Below are positions 24,768 to 34,011 of a stretch of DNA of 64,000 nt, piece by piece. The translations under genes were made by a program, and so were the position numbers. Positions within the stretch are counted from its first letter, which is position 1. Every line of letters starts with the position of its first letter. Below the pieces are notes generated by a model. That model searched no databases and was not told where the DNA came from. It saw nothing but the letters and a program-made list of their open reading frames with translations. Source of the stretch: Undibacterium pigrum (GTDB taxonomy: Bacteria > Pseudomonadota > Gammaproteobacteria > Burkholderiales > Burkholderiaceae_D); assembly GCF_003201815.1 (NCBI RefSeq), contig NZ_QJKB01000007.1:62001-126000 (forward strand), read 5' to 3'.

Positions 24768-25436
24768 CTAGGCAATCACCAGCGCCATCGAGAAACCGTC
24801 ATACCCCTTGCTGCCCACGGTTTGCAAGGCAGTGGCAGACAGGCGCGGGTTGTTGGCCATCAAATCCATAAAACTGCGCACGCCCTGTACATTGGCATCG
24901 GTGCTGGCGGGGTCAACTACCGCGCCATTGCGCACCACATTGTCACCAATGATGAGTGTGCCGGGGCGTGAGAGTTTTAATGACCATTCCAGGTAATGTG
25001 GATTATTTGGTTTGTCAGCATCGATAAAAATCAGATCAAATGGATGTATGCTTTCGGCCTGCAGTTGTGGCAAAGTATCCAGCGCCTTGCCAACGCGGAT
25101 ATCCACCATGTGCGACAAGCCTGCACGGTCTATATTTTTTTGCGCAATCGCTGCATTGTGTGGGTTAAATTCCAGCGACACCACACGCCCGCCTTCAGGC
25201 AGGGCACGTGCCAGCCATATCGTGCTGTAGCCACCCAGGGTGCCAAATTCCAGTACGGTTTTAGCGCCTTGCAAGCTTGCCAGCAAATGCAAAAACTTGC
25301 CCTGGTTGGGGGCCACGTTATGCTGCGGTAAATCCCCCGCATCACTGTTCTGCAATGTGGCCGTCAATACAGGGTCGGCAGGGATCAGGCGTTCACAAAA
25401 ATAGTTATCGACAGCGATCCAGGTGGTTTCTTGCAT
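24768..25436 (-). CDS. SAM-dependent O-methyltransferase (COMT type)
   Basis: A 222-residue class I methyltransferase of the cation-dependent O-methyltransferase family. SAM-binding motif I is VLEFGTLGGYSTIWLA (61-76), and VVSLEFNPHN carries the acidic ribose-binding residue. Metal ligands are expected at Asp139 or Asp141 (FIDADKPNNP), Asp165 and Asn166 (IIGDNVVRNG). Such enzymes methylate catechol-like hydroxyls. The start has AAGGA at good distance. It stands alone. Confidence 0.9.
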   Translation of the reverse strand: MQETTWIAVDNYFCERLIPADPVLTATLQNSDAGDLPQHNVAPNQGKFLHLLASLQGAKTVLEFGTLGGYSTIWLARALPEGGRVVSLEFNPHNAAIAQKNIDRAGLSHMVDIRVGKALDTLPQLQAESIHPFDLIFIDADKPNNPHYLEWSLKLSRPGTLIIGDNVVRNGAVVDPASTDANVQGVRSFMDLMANNPRLSATALQTVGSKGYDGFSMALVIA

Positions 25437-25610
25437 GTGACATCCTTATTTGATTGAGAAATGCTTAGTCCTTATAGGACGCTGCGCGAAAGACAGCGCG
25501 TCTGCCATGGTGTATTTAAACAGCTATATCTATTCTAATACCTGCTAAGGATGGCAGCTAATTAGTGTGATGCACTTTGCTTCTCATCGCAGACTCTCCA
25601 CTGAAAAAAT

Positions 25611-26105
25611 TCAATCATAATCATAAACCCAAAGTCGCTCTTTGAAATCATAGTGCCATGCCTCAAACGGTACAAAGGTGGCTGCATACATCAGGTAAGG
25701 ACCATCTTTGCCGTTCAGATACGCCAGCATGTGTGGACGCCTGCCATCGCTCGCCAGGGCCGGAATTTCATCCAGACTGACAGGGAGTTTTCCATATTGT
25801 TGTTGATGTTTTTCAAGTGCTGCAACAATAGTATCCGCATAGTCGCGCGCCTGATGATGACGCCATGTATGCACACCTGCCACGATGGCAGACGACAACA
25901 AGATGACAGCTGTGAGGAATGCATACTTGTTGCGCACTTTTGCAGAGCGCAAGTTGAACAGGCATCTGGTGACGGCATACACAAGGCTGGGCGCAGCAAG
26001 GAGGTAAATCACGAAGCCTGCATGTTCAGCACCACACATAAAAGTGATGACTGCCCATATCACTATCAGGTAAGGATGGCGGCTGGGCAGGCTTAATAAG
26101 AGCAT
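25611..26105 (-). CDS. Hypothetical membrane protein with extracytoplasmic tail
   Basis: A 164-residue protein with about three membrane segments in the first 80 residues, then ARDYADTIVAALEKHQQQYG followed by KLPVSLDEIPAL and an aromatic C terminus. The tail resembles the YxxxGxYPxxLxxL region found in pseudopilin-like and related small proteins, which suggests a periplasmic globular end. It ends 23 bases before the YbaK gene region on the same strand. Function unknown. Confidence 0.55.
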   Translation of the reverse strand: MLLLSLPSRHPYLIVIWAVITFMCGAEHAGFVIYLLAAPSLVYAVTRCLFNLRSAKVRNKYAFLTAVILLSSAIVAGVHTWRHHQARDYADTIVAALEKHQQQYGKLPVSLDEIPALASDGRRPHMLAYLNGKDGPYLMYAATFVPFEAWHYDFKERLWVYDYD

Positions 26106-26128
26106 AGATTGCTTTCTGATTTATTCCA

Positions 26129-26599
26129 TCAATCTGCACAGATATCATGCAGCAGGGGTTTGGCGATGCGCAGATAATCATCGGTATTCAAGATGATGGA
26201 TGTATCCAGCCGCCCGGCATTGAAAGCGATTTCTGCATAACGCGCCACCAGCGACGGGTCCAGCACCAGTTGTATCTCATCCGAAAACACAAAAGGCGGT
26301 ATCGCACCAATCACGCAACCGGTTTTTGCCATTGCTGCTTCAGGGGCTGCAAAGCTGGTTTTTTTGACTTGTACAGCCGCCGCCAGTTTTTTGAAGTCAA
26401 TTTTCTGGTCGCCAGGCAAAATCGCCAGTATCAATTTGGCTGCTTCATCCTTGCTCTGGCACAGCATGGCCTTGGCACCCTGGCCAACCTCGGTGCCACG
26501 TATGGCCGCCACTTTTTCTGACTGGCCCTCGGCGGGATGCTCCACTACGCGGAAACGGGCACCATTGGTTTGCAGCAGGGTTTTCAATTGTTCGAACAT
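26129..26599 (-). CDS. YbaK/EbsC-type aminoacyl-tRNA deacylase
   Basis: A 156-residue protein of the YbaK/prolyl-tRNA deacylase family, which hydrolyses mischarged aminoacyl-tRNAs. Signs are KLILAILPGDQKIDFKKLAA (the catalytic-pocket lysine region), then TGCVIGAIPPFVFSD (the GxxxP loop), and IAFNAGRLDTSIILNTDDY near the end. The start MFEQLKTLL has AAGGA seven bases upstream; a frame ten codons longer exists but lacks a site. It follows the ATP-grasp gene by 33 bases and is probably co-transcribed with it. Confidence 0.85.
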   Translation of the reverse strand: MFEQLKTLLQTNGARFRVVEHPAEGQSEKVAAIRGTEVGQGAKAMLCQSKDEAAKLILAILPGDQKIDFKKLAAAVQVKKTSFAAPEAAMAKTGCVIGAIPPFVFSDEIQLVLDPSLVARYAEIAFNAGRLDTSIILNTDDYLRIAKPLLHDICAD

Positions 26600-26632
26600 G
26601 GTGTCATCCTTGGCGAATAGCGCCGTCAAATT

Positions 26633-27364
26633 TCAAATCCTGACCGATGCATGCCGCAAGACTTCCAGCACCCTGGCCGGGTCGCAGCCATAGATGCCCG
26701 CGCCCCAGGCGGCGTTCTGTTCTACGCAAGCCCATGCACCCGTGGACAGCATGCCAGCATCGACCACGCAGGCCTCGGGCAAATCTACGCGCTCGTCAGC
26801 CAGCAAGCTGCTCATGAATGCGATGAGTGCCTGGTCTTCATCGGCGCTGCTGGCGAAATCAGTATCGCGTTGCACATCGCCAAAGCGTGAATAGATGGAG
26901 TAGGTAATGAGTTTGCGCTGCAAGATAAAGCAGCGAAATTCTTTTTCCCATGTCACCACGTCCGACACCAGTACCGCCATGTCGTCATCATATTCAGCTG
27001 GCAGCGTTGCGCCAGTATAGACATCCGCCGGAAAGCTCTTGTCATTCGGAGGCTTGATAAAAGCAGGCTGGGTAAGCTGGCGCGCCTGCCCCAGGGTTTG
27101 CAGGCTGATCGTGCGCAGCTTGTATTCCATGGGCAGACGTACCAGCCAGTCTTCAGGTGGACTGAGCAGGCGTAAGCCCAACTGCTCTGCCAGCGTTGGG
27201 CCAAACAGGGCTTCCCCATACAATACTGGTTCATCCAGATCTTGCATGTGATCTGGCACACGCCAGTTTGTCAGACGCTGCACTTGCCAGCCCAGCGCAC
27301 CTGCAGCTTTCCACAAGGCTTGCGAGTCATCGGTGTAGCGTGGTGTGAATATCAGCGTAGGCAT
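26633..27364 (-). CDS. ATP-grasp domain protein (DUF4343)
   Basis: A 243-residue protein of the DUF4343 ATP-grasp group. Features are MPTLIFTPRYTDDSQALWKA at the start, the PAFIKPPNDKSFPADVY lysine-containing ATP-binding region (about residues 105-120) and the WEKEFRCFILQRKLITYSIY strand. These enzymes presumably ligate a carboxylate to an amine or thiol using ATP; the substrate is unknown. No good ribosome binding site at the ATG. Leads into the YbaK gene. Confidence 0.75.
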   Translation of the reverse strand: MPTLIFTPRYTDDSQALWKAAGALGWQVQRLTNWRVPDHMQDLDEPVLYGEALFGPTLAEQLGLRLLSPPEDWLVRLPMEYKLRTISLQTLGQARQLTQPAFIKPPNDKSFPADVYTGATLPAEYDDDMAVLVSDVVTWEKEFRCFILQRKLITYSIYSRFGDVQRDTDFASSADEDQALIAFMSSLLADERVDLPEACVVDAGMLSTGAWACVEQNAAWGAGIYGCDPARVLEVLRHASVRI

Positions 27365-27394
27365 GTTATAAAATATTCCAGTTCGATGCGAAGA

Positions 27395-27796
27395 CTATAT
27401 ATGGGAAGCAGCAATAATGGCAATGGGGATCTCATGCATTTCATACTGCACAGCCACACCAGGCCGTACGCAAGTCTCGGCCACATCTGCCTCATACCAG
27501 ACAGATAGCACGACCGACAGACAAAAACCCGTCACGATAAACAGACCCGCCCGCCACACGCCTCGCCCTGTACTGACGCCAGGCCAGGTCACACAAATCA
27601 CTGCCCCCAATAACAAGACCAGCCATTGACAGGCAGCAGAAATAAAACCCAGATCAAGGGAGGCGATTGTCGCCCCAACAGCGGGGCTTTGCGCGCAGCT
27701 AGCCTGATGCAAATAATCGATGGCGCGTGTCAGGAAGTAGAGCATCAGGATAAAGAAAATTGATAGTCTTATCCAGGACCTGGTTTTTGGGGACAT
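27395..27796 (-). CDS. Small hypothetical membrane protein
   Basis: A 133-residue protein with about three hydrophobic segments (near residues 9-25, 47-70 and 83-100) and cysteines between them. It is upstream of the ATP-grasp gene on the same strand with a 30-base gap, so it may be the first gene of that unit. No family recognised. A hairpin-forming inverted repeat (27860-27894, 11 of 14 arm positions matched) lies upstream. Confidence 0.5.
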   Translation of the reverse strand: MSPKTRSWIRLSIFFILMLYFLTRAIDYLHQASCAQSPAVGATIASLDLGFISAACQWLVLLLGAVICVTWPGVSTGRGVWRAGLFIVTGFCLSVVLSVWYEADVAETCVRPGVAVQYEMHEIPIAIIAASHI

Positions 27797-28071
27797 GAAT
27801 TTCTTATTATTGAATACGGCAGAATGAATTTTTCAGTCAGCCATGCGACGAAACGTAAAGGTGGCGCTTGCAAAGCCCTCTTGTAAGTGCCGCCATGTTA
27901 TACGATGTGATTATAATCGTCATGTATTTCCAGCGTAGCACGTCAGAAGTAAACGCAGATGCGACGATTAGCGCATATTCGTATACATTCGGTTTGTAAA
28001 AAGAAACACTGTCGATATTTTTTGAGCTGCGTTGAGAAATCCAAAATTTTTAAATTCAAAGAAGGTAAAAA

Positions 28072-28989
28072 ATGGGTCATGAAACCATACTTGTGATTGA
28101 CGACAATTTCCTGGAGCAACTTGGTAAGTTTCAGCGCACTGAATATGCCGATCCTCTTTCAAAGCATATACTTTCGGTTGAAATATTGGACAAAGCAAAA
28201 GCGTATTACGAGAAAGGATCCAAAACAGAAGATAGCTTTTTGAGTTGGGTAAAAAGAATGTACGCCGTTGACATTCTTGTAGATGGCAGTGAACCTGATT
28301 TAACTGGAGCACAAAAAAATGGCTGGATAGTGCTCGATGCGAATGGCGAAATTTCTTCGGTGATAGAACGCATGATACCAGAAGGTTTTTTCGACTGGTT
28401 TGAAGGCACGCTCAGTTATTGGAAATTGAAGCCTGACGCAGAAGGGATAAACGTCAATTTTGCAGAAGAATTCTCAGTTGCCACTGAATATGCTGGGTCG
28501 GCAAAAAAATCAGCGATTGATCTGGCCAGTATGTGGGAAATCATAGAAAGATGCGCTGCCGAAAGATGGGATCATGCCATGGCAGCTTGTGGCTCACAGA
28601 CATGGGAAGCTTTTGATGTTGTCTGGGATAAGTACAAATCAGAAAAATATAGTCATGAGCTTCAGCGGTTAGCAAGAACAGAGTGGGCAGAGCAGCCAGC
28701 CGTGAAAGCCATCTTAGCCATGCCTGAACCTGACGAGTCGCTATGGAAAGAGCTTTCTCAGCAAGAGTTTAATATGAGAAATCATCTTTGGCAGCGTCCA
28801 GTTAATTACGGTATCGACAAACTACACCTGCCAAGAAACACGTACATAAACAGCTATAGTCTTCGTTCTCTGTTGAGCTATTCCATAATCATCAAAGACG
28901 GCATATTACTGATAGAACCAGATGAGAGAGCATTATTTGACAGCCTTGCGGATGACACGTTGTTGACGATAGCTTATGTTCATTCTTGA
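28072..28989 (+). CDS. Unknown protein, first of a tandem paralogous pair
   Basis: A 305-residue cytoplasmic protein beginning MGHETILVIDDNFLEQLGKF, with no signal, membrane segment or recognised domain. It shares its whole length with the next gene: YADPLS near residue 24, IPEGFFDW, WKLK, AIDL and a C-terminal ESLLT/DTLLT-IAYVHS motif recur. GAAGG precedes the ATG. The gene and its neighbour are visibly more A+T-rich than flanking genes, which suggests acquisition from elsewhere. Such duplicated soluble proteins are often immunity factors, but this is only a guess. Confidence 0.65.
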   Translation: MGHETILVIDDNFLEQLGKFQRTEYADPLSKHILSVEILDKAKAYYEKGSKTEDSFLSWVKRMYAVDILVDGSEPDLTGAQKNGWIVLDANGEISSVIERMIPEGFFDWFEGTLSYWKLKPDAEGINVNFAEEFSVATEYAGSAKKSAIDLASMWEIIERCAAERWDHAMAACGSQTWEAFDVVWDKYKSEKYSHELQRLARTEWAEQPAVKAILAMPEPDESLWKELSQQEFNMRNHLWQRPVNYGIDKLHLPRNTYINSYSLRSLLSYSIIIKDGILLIEPDERALFDSLADDTLLTIAYVHS

Positions 28990-29078
28990 GTGATTTTTCT
29001 TCGGGAAATATTGATATATGTCATCAATACAATTTGGCTGATCATGGGTTGCGACTCAAAATAAAGGTAAAACCATTT

Positions 29079-30002
29079 ATGGGCCACCAAACTATTCTTG
29101 TCATTGGCGATAATTTCAGACATCAGCTCGGTAAATTTCAACGGGTAGATTATGCTGACCCTCTCTCAGAGCACATGACGTTAGCTGACATCATGGACGA
29201 AGCGATAGAAGAGTTTGAGACTTCAGATTGGCCAAGCAAAGGTAACTTACTGGAGTGGGTAGTAAGAATCCATGGTGTTGCAATTCTTAACCAAGATCAG
29301 GAGCCTGATTTCAGAGATACGCACAAAGAAGGATGGGTGCGACTAGATGATAAGGGTAATATTTGCGAAATTGTGAGCCGGACTATCCCGGAAGGTTTTT
29401 TCGATTACATAGAATGTTCGATTAATTCCTGGAAACTGAAATCAGGAGCGAAAGCTTATGTATTTGACCGCTACGACGACTTTCCTGCCAGCGATGGATT
29501 TGCAGGCTCTGCGCAGAAAGCGGCGATTGACTTTGAAGGTATGCGTGATTTGGTTCAACATCATGCGGCATGTCGCTGGGATAGCGCCGCAGAAGTGCGT
29601 GGATCAATGGTCTGGAAGCCTTTTTCATATTTTTGGGAAAAGTACCCGAATCAAAACTGCAGCGGCGATCCTTACAGTGACGTGATAAAAGAATGGCAGG
29701 AACAAACAGGCGTCGAAGCAATTCTTTGCCAGGCGCGTAAAGGGGCTTTTTATCCAGATGAAAGAATGCCAGAATTTGAGCGAGAAATCTGGAATTTTTT
29801 TTGGAATGATCATGCTCACCATTCGATTGACTTACTTCTTTTGTCAAAAATAGAATATATAAGACGTTTCGATATTCACAAATTTTTGAAATATAACTTA
29901 ATAATTAAAAACAGTGTGTTAATAGAAGAGAGGAATCAAAAGGAATTATTCGACAGCCTGCCAAATGAAAGTTTGCTGACTTTGGTTTATGTTTATTCTT
30001 GA
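29079..30002 (+). CDS. Unknown protein, second of a tandem paralogous pair
   Basis: A 307-residue cytoplasmic protein beginning MGHQTILVIGDNFRHQLGKF, clearly paralogous to the preceding protein (shared YADPLSEH, GWVRLDDKGN, IPEGFFDY, FAGSAQKAAIDF, and final ESLLTLVYVYS). The start was set at the ATG that aligns with the paralogue; AAAGG lies upstream. The internal region around WKPFSYFWEKYP differs more, as expected of diverging specificity. A+T-rich. No family recognised. Confidence 0.65.
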   Translation: MGHQTILVIGDNFRHQLGKFQRVDYADPLSEHMTLADIMDEAIEEFETSDWPSKGNLLEWVVRIHGVAILNQDQEPDFRDTHKEGWVRLDDKGNICEIVSRTIPEGFFDYIECSINSWKLKSGAKAYVFDRYDDFPASDGFAGSAQKAAIDFEGMRDLVQHHAACRWDSAAEVRGSMVWKPFSYFWEKYPNQNCSGDPYSDVIKEWQEQTGVEAILCQARKGAFYPDERMPEFEREIWNFFWNDHAHHSIDLLLLSKIEYIRRFDIHKFLKYNLIIKNSVLIEERNQKELFDSLPNESLLTLVYVYS

Positions 30003-30191
30003 ATTGAGGCGTAGTCGACATAACTTAAATTTTATGGCGCCTCCATGCATTGAGAATGCTGTTCTCATGTAAAAAATTTTTATTTCCATTGCAACGCCAA
30101 CCCGTAGTTTGAAAACAGTCAAATTAGTTAAAGTTTAGCGCACTATAGATTAGCAATTCGCTTAGCAGTGTTTTAGAGACGGACACAAAAA

Positions 30192-31658
30192 ATGATCAGC
30201 AAAGACCTCCTTTATGCCTTGCAGACCCGTAGCAAGAATATGATACGGCTTTTGGGCGACTTTGCGGACGATATTAAAAGTCATTCACCAGAAGAGGGCT
30301 GGACGGTCGTCGCTGAAACCATTAGCCTGGTAAGGGAACTTCCGCCGACCCAGGCCAAGTACAACCAATTCATCAAGGCCATCAATCGCGCATGGTTGAG
30401 CTTTGGCGAGCAGTCGCCAGCGGCAGCGAATCGCTTATACGATGCCATTGTCAGTACGCTGGAGAGCACAAGCTGGACCAATGCGCAGGAAGCACAAGCC
30501 GCTTATCAGCTTCTCTATGCTTTTCACGATAACCCATTTTATTTTCCTGGTAAAAACAACTGTTTGCACCTTGCCTTAAGGCAGTATTCGCCCACACTTC
30601 TTGAGGTGATTAAAAGAATTTCTGCACACGCGACGCAAAAGCTGTTCGCGATTCCCATCAAGCCATATACTGGCATCGGTACAGATGCGATTGAGTTACT
30701 GCTGGAGATTTATTTTTATCATGGCGGCCTCGATCAGGTGGATGATCTCAAGGCTGAGGCTGCTGGCCAGGTATTTTCTCTCGTGCAAGCTGCGCCACAA
30801 TTTGGTAACGTCATTACGCTAGCCTTGATTGAACGCTCTCCACAGCGTTCAAGCATGCTGAGCCAGCTCATCGACTTTTATATCACCGCAGTTGCCCATG
30901 ATGATTTGGGTGGAATGTTCTATGACATTATGCTGGATTTAATCGACAATAGCGGTGGCAGTTTTATCTACGACGATCTGGACAAGATTACTGCAGAGAT
31001 TAAAGTCTATTCAAAAAATTGGACCGCCAGCCAGCTGGATACATTTACCCACTATGCCTTTTTCTATGGCTTGAAAACCGATGAAGACAGGCGTTTGCTG
31101 ATGAGCAAATCGAAGAAAGCAATGCGCCTTGCGAGCATGATAGTCGATAGCGGGCATTCCGGAACGCACATCGATGCCTTGATATCACTATGTCAGACTA
31201 CAGGATCACCATCCCCCGACCCAGCACCACCCGGGCAGGGTGCGCAGCAATTTAAAGACATCAACTTCAAGCTGCTAGTCATAGAAGAGCTGATGTACAA
31301 GCAGGCAAAGCTCCTGCCACGCTTTGATGTGCATGAGTTTGTCCGGCAGTATACAGAGCGCGAAATCATGATAGAGAAAGAAGGCTACGATGTCATCCCC
31401 GAAGTGCTGGCGTATTTCGAGAAGCTGCTGATTCCTGCTTCACTTTTGGAGCAAGTGGAACAGCTGGCATTTGACGGCAGCAATGAGATTTATCGCCAGA
31501 TTTTTCCTTACTGGGATGGTGAATGCGATATCTTCGACGTAGCGTCCGCAGACGATGTCAGCCTCGTCCCTAACTTGAAAAGCATGTCGTCCATGCCGTC
31601 CCGGTTCCTTGAACAGTATGGGGTAGAGCTGGAAAAAAAATCCATACGAGTGAGTTAG
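30192..31658 (+). CDS. Helical protein with DUF6892-like C terminus
   Basis: A 488-residue cytoplasmic protein. The first about 330 residues are alpha-helical and unrecognised. A Pro-rich hinge (TGSPSPDPAPPGQG) follows. The final about 130 residues begin FKDINFKLLVIEELMYKQAK and include EVLAYFEKLLIPASLLEQV and EIYRQIFPYWDGE, which resembles DUF6892 as I recall it. No signal peptide. It follows the A+T-rich paralogue pair but is itself closer to normal composition. A hairpin (31666-31686) lies just past its stop. Confidence 0.55.
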   Translation: MISKDLLYALQTRSKNMIRLLGDFADDIKSHSPEEGWTVVAETISLVRELPPTQAKYNQFIKAINRAWLSFGEQSPAAANRLYDAIVSTLESTSWTNAQEAQAAYQLLYAFHDNPFYFPGKNNCLHLALRQYSPTLLEVIKRISAHATQKLFAIPIKPYTGIGTDAIELLLEIYFYHGGLDQVDDLKAEAAGQVFSLVQAAPQFGNVITLALIERSPQRSSMLSQLIDFYITAVAHDDLGGMFYDIMLDLIDNSGGSFIYDDLDKITAEIKVYSKNWTASQLDTFTHYAFFYGLKTDEDRRLLMSKSKKAMRLASMIVDSGHSGTHIDALISLCQTTGSPSPDPAPPGQGAQQFKDINFKLLVIEELMYKQAKLLPRFDVHEFVRQYTEREIMIEKEGYDVIPEVLAYFEKLLIPASLLEQVEQLAFDGSNEIYRQIFPYWDGECDIFDVASADDVSLVPNLKSMSSMPSRFLEQYGVELEKKSIRVS

Positions 31659-31665
31659 GCAATGG

Positions 31666-31686
31666 ATGCCGGATCAAGTCCGGCAT
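31666..31686. terminator. Hairpin after the DUF6892-like gene
   Basis: Perfect stem ATGCCGGA / TCCGGCAT with loop TCAAG, ten bases after the stop codon. No T-run follows, so it may be a dispersed repeat (this hairpin is common in intergenic DNA of proteobacteria) used as a transcript end rather than a classical terminator. Confidence 0.45.
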
Positions 31687-31740
31687 GACGGGTTTGAGGG
31701 TAATGGTAAAAATAGAGCAAAGCGCAATCAGCGCCGTAAG

Positions 31741-31875
31741 GTAGGGCGCATTGCAATGCGCCGCATGTATGCAAAAAAACAGAATGGCTTATTCTTCCAT
31801 ATGCGCAGCTGGTCAAACACCAGTATGATTTCCAGTATGCGGCGATTTCATACGGTGCATTGCAATGCACCCTAC
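31741..31875. repeat. GTAGGGYGCATTGCAATGCRCC inverted-repeat element
   Basis: A 135-base element with terminal inverted repeats of 22 bases, each itself containing the palindrome GCATTGCAATGC. The two ends differ at two positions. It lies in the gap 31659-31990, which holds no credible gene. Likely a small non-autonomous mobile element. Confidence 0.7.
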
Positions 31876-31990
31876 GCTTATCCTTTTGCAGACATTGCTG
31901 TGACGCGGGTGCAATCTCGTTGCGCGTCAGACAAAAATCGGTGCTTACGGAGCACCGTTAGGCAAGACATGAAATCAAGGATATTGCCTG

Positions 31991-32365
31991 TCAGGCTTTC
32001 GGCGGTTCCCACAACTCCACCCTATTACCCTCCGGGTCCATGACCCAGCCAAATTTGCCATATTCTGAATCATCGACTTTGGCATCGACATCACAACCTT
32101 CTTCGCGCAGGGCGGCGAGCAGGGCGAGCAGGTCGTCGACGCGGTAATTGATCATGAAGGGCTGGGTGCTGGGCGCAAAATAGGTCGAGTCGCCAGGGAA
32201 TAATGACCAGGCGGTTTTTGCCTCATTGTTGCTGCCATTGGCCTCGAATACTGCGCCACCCCATTCGCTCAGGTCAAAACCAAGATGATCTCGATACCAA
32301 GCACCCAGGGCTTTGGGATCTTTTGCTTTAAAAAACACGCCGCCTATGCCAACAACACGTTTCAT
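31991..32365 (-). CDS. VOC (glyoxalase-fold) protein
   Basis: A 124-residue protein of the vicinal oxygen chelate superfamily: MKRVVGIGGVFFKAKDPKAL, then WYRDHLGFDLSEWGGAVF and DPEGNRVELWEPPKA at the end, the usual two betaalphabetabetabeta modules. The terminal glutamate in VELWE is the typical metal ligand. The reaction is not predictable. A strong AGGAGG lies six bases upstream of the chosen ATG, which excludes the longer frame. Confidence 0.85.
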   Translation of the reverse strand: MKRVVGIGGVFFKAKDPKALGAWYRDHLGFDLSEWGGAVFEANGSNNEAKTAWSLFPGDSTYFAPSTQPFMINYRVDDLLALLAALREEGCDVDAKVDDSEYGKFGWVMDPEGNRVELWEPPKA

Positions 32366-32483
32366 ATTGCCTCCTTGAAGATGTCTGACGAAAATTTGAT
32401 GGTCGCGATCGATCACCTGGCACAGATACTACATGAGCAAATCGGGCCATGCAAATGACCTTGGCTTCAGCTTGAATCGTTGC

Positions 32484-32936
32484 TCAAACATGGGCATCTG
32501 CATTATCAATAAATCGAAGTATCCTGGCGCACTTGTCGTCGTAGGGGCCAAAGTCCCGCTCCAGAAAAAACGCGATGTAGGCACGCAATGCGGATCTCTG
32601 TGAGGTATTCAGTCTTGCCACCACAGCCGGTCCCTGGAAGCTGGAAAGCCTGGATAAAATGCCTGCCGCATTGGTATCGGACACTTCAGGTTCTTCGATG
32701 TCAGCAATCAGATAGGCGGGCAGGTAATAGGCAAAGGCTTCGTCAGTAAATACGGTGAGCGCAAAACCCAGGCGACGCAATGTCGCCGCACTATGTCCCT
32801 GCCATGGCTTGTTGGTGAAATAGCTGGCAACGCCTTCGTCATCATCAGTTGGTCCTGAGATGTTACCTGGCAGCGGCGGTGCCGCGCCTGCCCAGGCAGA
32901 GCGGATCATGGTAATGATATCTGTGTGTTGGGTCAT
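32484..32936 (-). CDS. DUF6714-like protein
   Basis: A 150-residue cytoplasmic protein with FTDEAFAYYLPAYLIADIEE followed by a helix NTSQRSALRAYIAFFLER, the same arrangement as the protein at 8990-9541. The start MTQHTD was chosen over one 14 codons upstream because the extension looks non-coding. It stands between the VOC and LysR genes. Function unknown; such proteins are often solitary. Confidence 0.6.
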   Translation of the reverse strand: MTQHTDIITMIRSAWAGAAPPLPGNISGPTDDDEGVASYFTNKPWQGHSAATLRRLGFALTVFTDEAFAYYLPAYLIADIEEPEVSDTNAAGILSRLSSFQGPAVVARLNTSQRSALRAYIAFFLERDFGPYDDKCARILRFIDNADAHV

Positions 32937-32982
32937 ATTAGCATCTGCAAAAAAACAATTTAGCATGGACGTGGACAAAGCT

Positions 32983-33882
32983 TCACGCTGCTTTCAACTG
33001 CAGCCCCATATCTTCCACCATCAAGGTCTCGACAATAATCTCGCGCAATCTTTGCACTGCCAGCTCAGGCTCGGCCTCCATGCGATGCAGGCTCAGGCCC
33101 AGCGTGGGTAGGGCGGGCAGGGCGGGGTTGGCTATGATGCGCAGGTGATTGGGCAGGCCAACGGCGGTGCGGACGGTCACGCCCAGGCCTGCGGCGACGG
33201 CGGCCCAGATGCCGCTGAGGCTGGGGCTGGTGAAGGATAAACGCCAGGGTATGTTGGCGCGGTCCAGCGCGCTGGTGGCGCAACTGCGCATGAGGCAGGG
33301 CGATTCGAAGGCGACCAGGGGCAAGGGTTCATCGCTGGAATAGCTGGCTTGCAGTTGCGGGTCTGCTGGGCCTATCCAGTGCATGGCAAAATTGCGCAGG
33401 TGTTCGCTGTGCGGGGTGCTGATGCTGGCATCCCAGGTCAGCGCCAGATCCAGTTGGCCTGCGGTGATAAGGTCTAGCAGGGCAGCATTACGGGCGATTT
33501 TGGCTTCTATCCTGACCCTGGGATGGGCGCGGGCGAAGCGGCCCAGTACGTCGGTAAGTATGCGTTCGCCAAAGTCTTCAGGTATGCCCAGCCTGATCCA
33601 GCCTTCCAGGTCAACTCCGCGCACGGCAGCGGCGGCTTCGTCATTGAGTTCCAGCAGGCGGCGGCCATAGGCCAGCAGGGTTTCGCCCGCAGCCGTGGGC
33701 AGCATGCCGCGGCCTGACTTGCGCAGGATGGGGCTGCCGACCTGGTCTTCCAGCTTTTTGAGCTGGGCGCTGACGGCAGAGGTAGAGCGGCCCAGCCTGT
33801 CTGCCGCCTTGGCAAAGCTGCCAAGCTCTATGCCAGTCACAAAGGTGCGCATGACATCGAGGTCAAAGGTGATCTTGCTCAC
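32983..33882 (-). CDS. LysR family transcriptional regulator
   Basis: A 299-residue regulator. The N-terminal winged helix-turn-helix is FVTGIELGSFAKAADRLGRS followed by TSAVSAQLKKLEDQVG; a substrate-binding domain fills the rest. It begins with GTG preceded by AGGAG at eight bases. It is transcribed away from the CMD and tautomerase genes, with 129 bases between, so it most likely controls them in response to a small molecule. Confidence 0.9.
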   Translation of the reverse strand: MSKITFDLDVMRTFVTGIELGSFAKAADRLGRSTSAVSAQLKKLEDQVGSPILRKSGRGMLPTAAGETLLAYGRRLLELNDEAAAAVRGVDLEGWIRLGIPEDFGERILTDVLGRFARAHPRVRIEAKIARNAALLDLITAGQLDLALTWDASISTPHSEHLRNFAMHWIGPADPQLQASYSSDEPLPLVAFESPCLMRSCATSALDRANIPWRLSFTSPSLSGIWAAVAAGLGVTVRTAVGLPNHLRIIANPALPALPTLGLSLHRMEAEPELAVQRLREIIVETLMVEDMGLQLKAA

Positions 33883-34011
33883 TGGCTCACTCCTTTTGTT
33901 TATTTTATGTCCATCCCGTTTTTTGGAATGATTGGTTTGAAATTATCTGATTTTATGGATGAAGATAGTGGCGTATCTTGTGCATGTCAACCTCTTTTTT
34001 GGAGTTACAGC

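Noticed and set aside
24503..24871. Frames across the octamer array encoding LCISVSLY repeats
   Set aside because: A product of the 8-bp repeat, read in several frames, with no gene features.
31741..31875. CRISPR-like array from repeated short palindromes
   Set aside because: Only two inverted copies, no regular direct repeats or spacers, and no cas genes.
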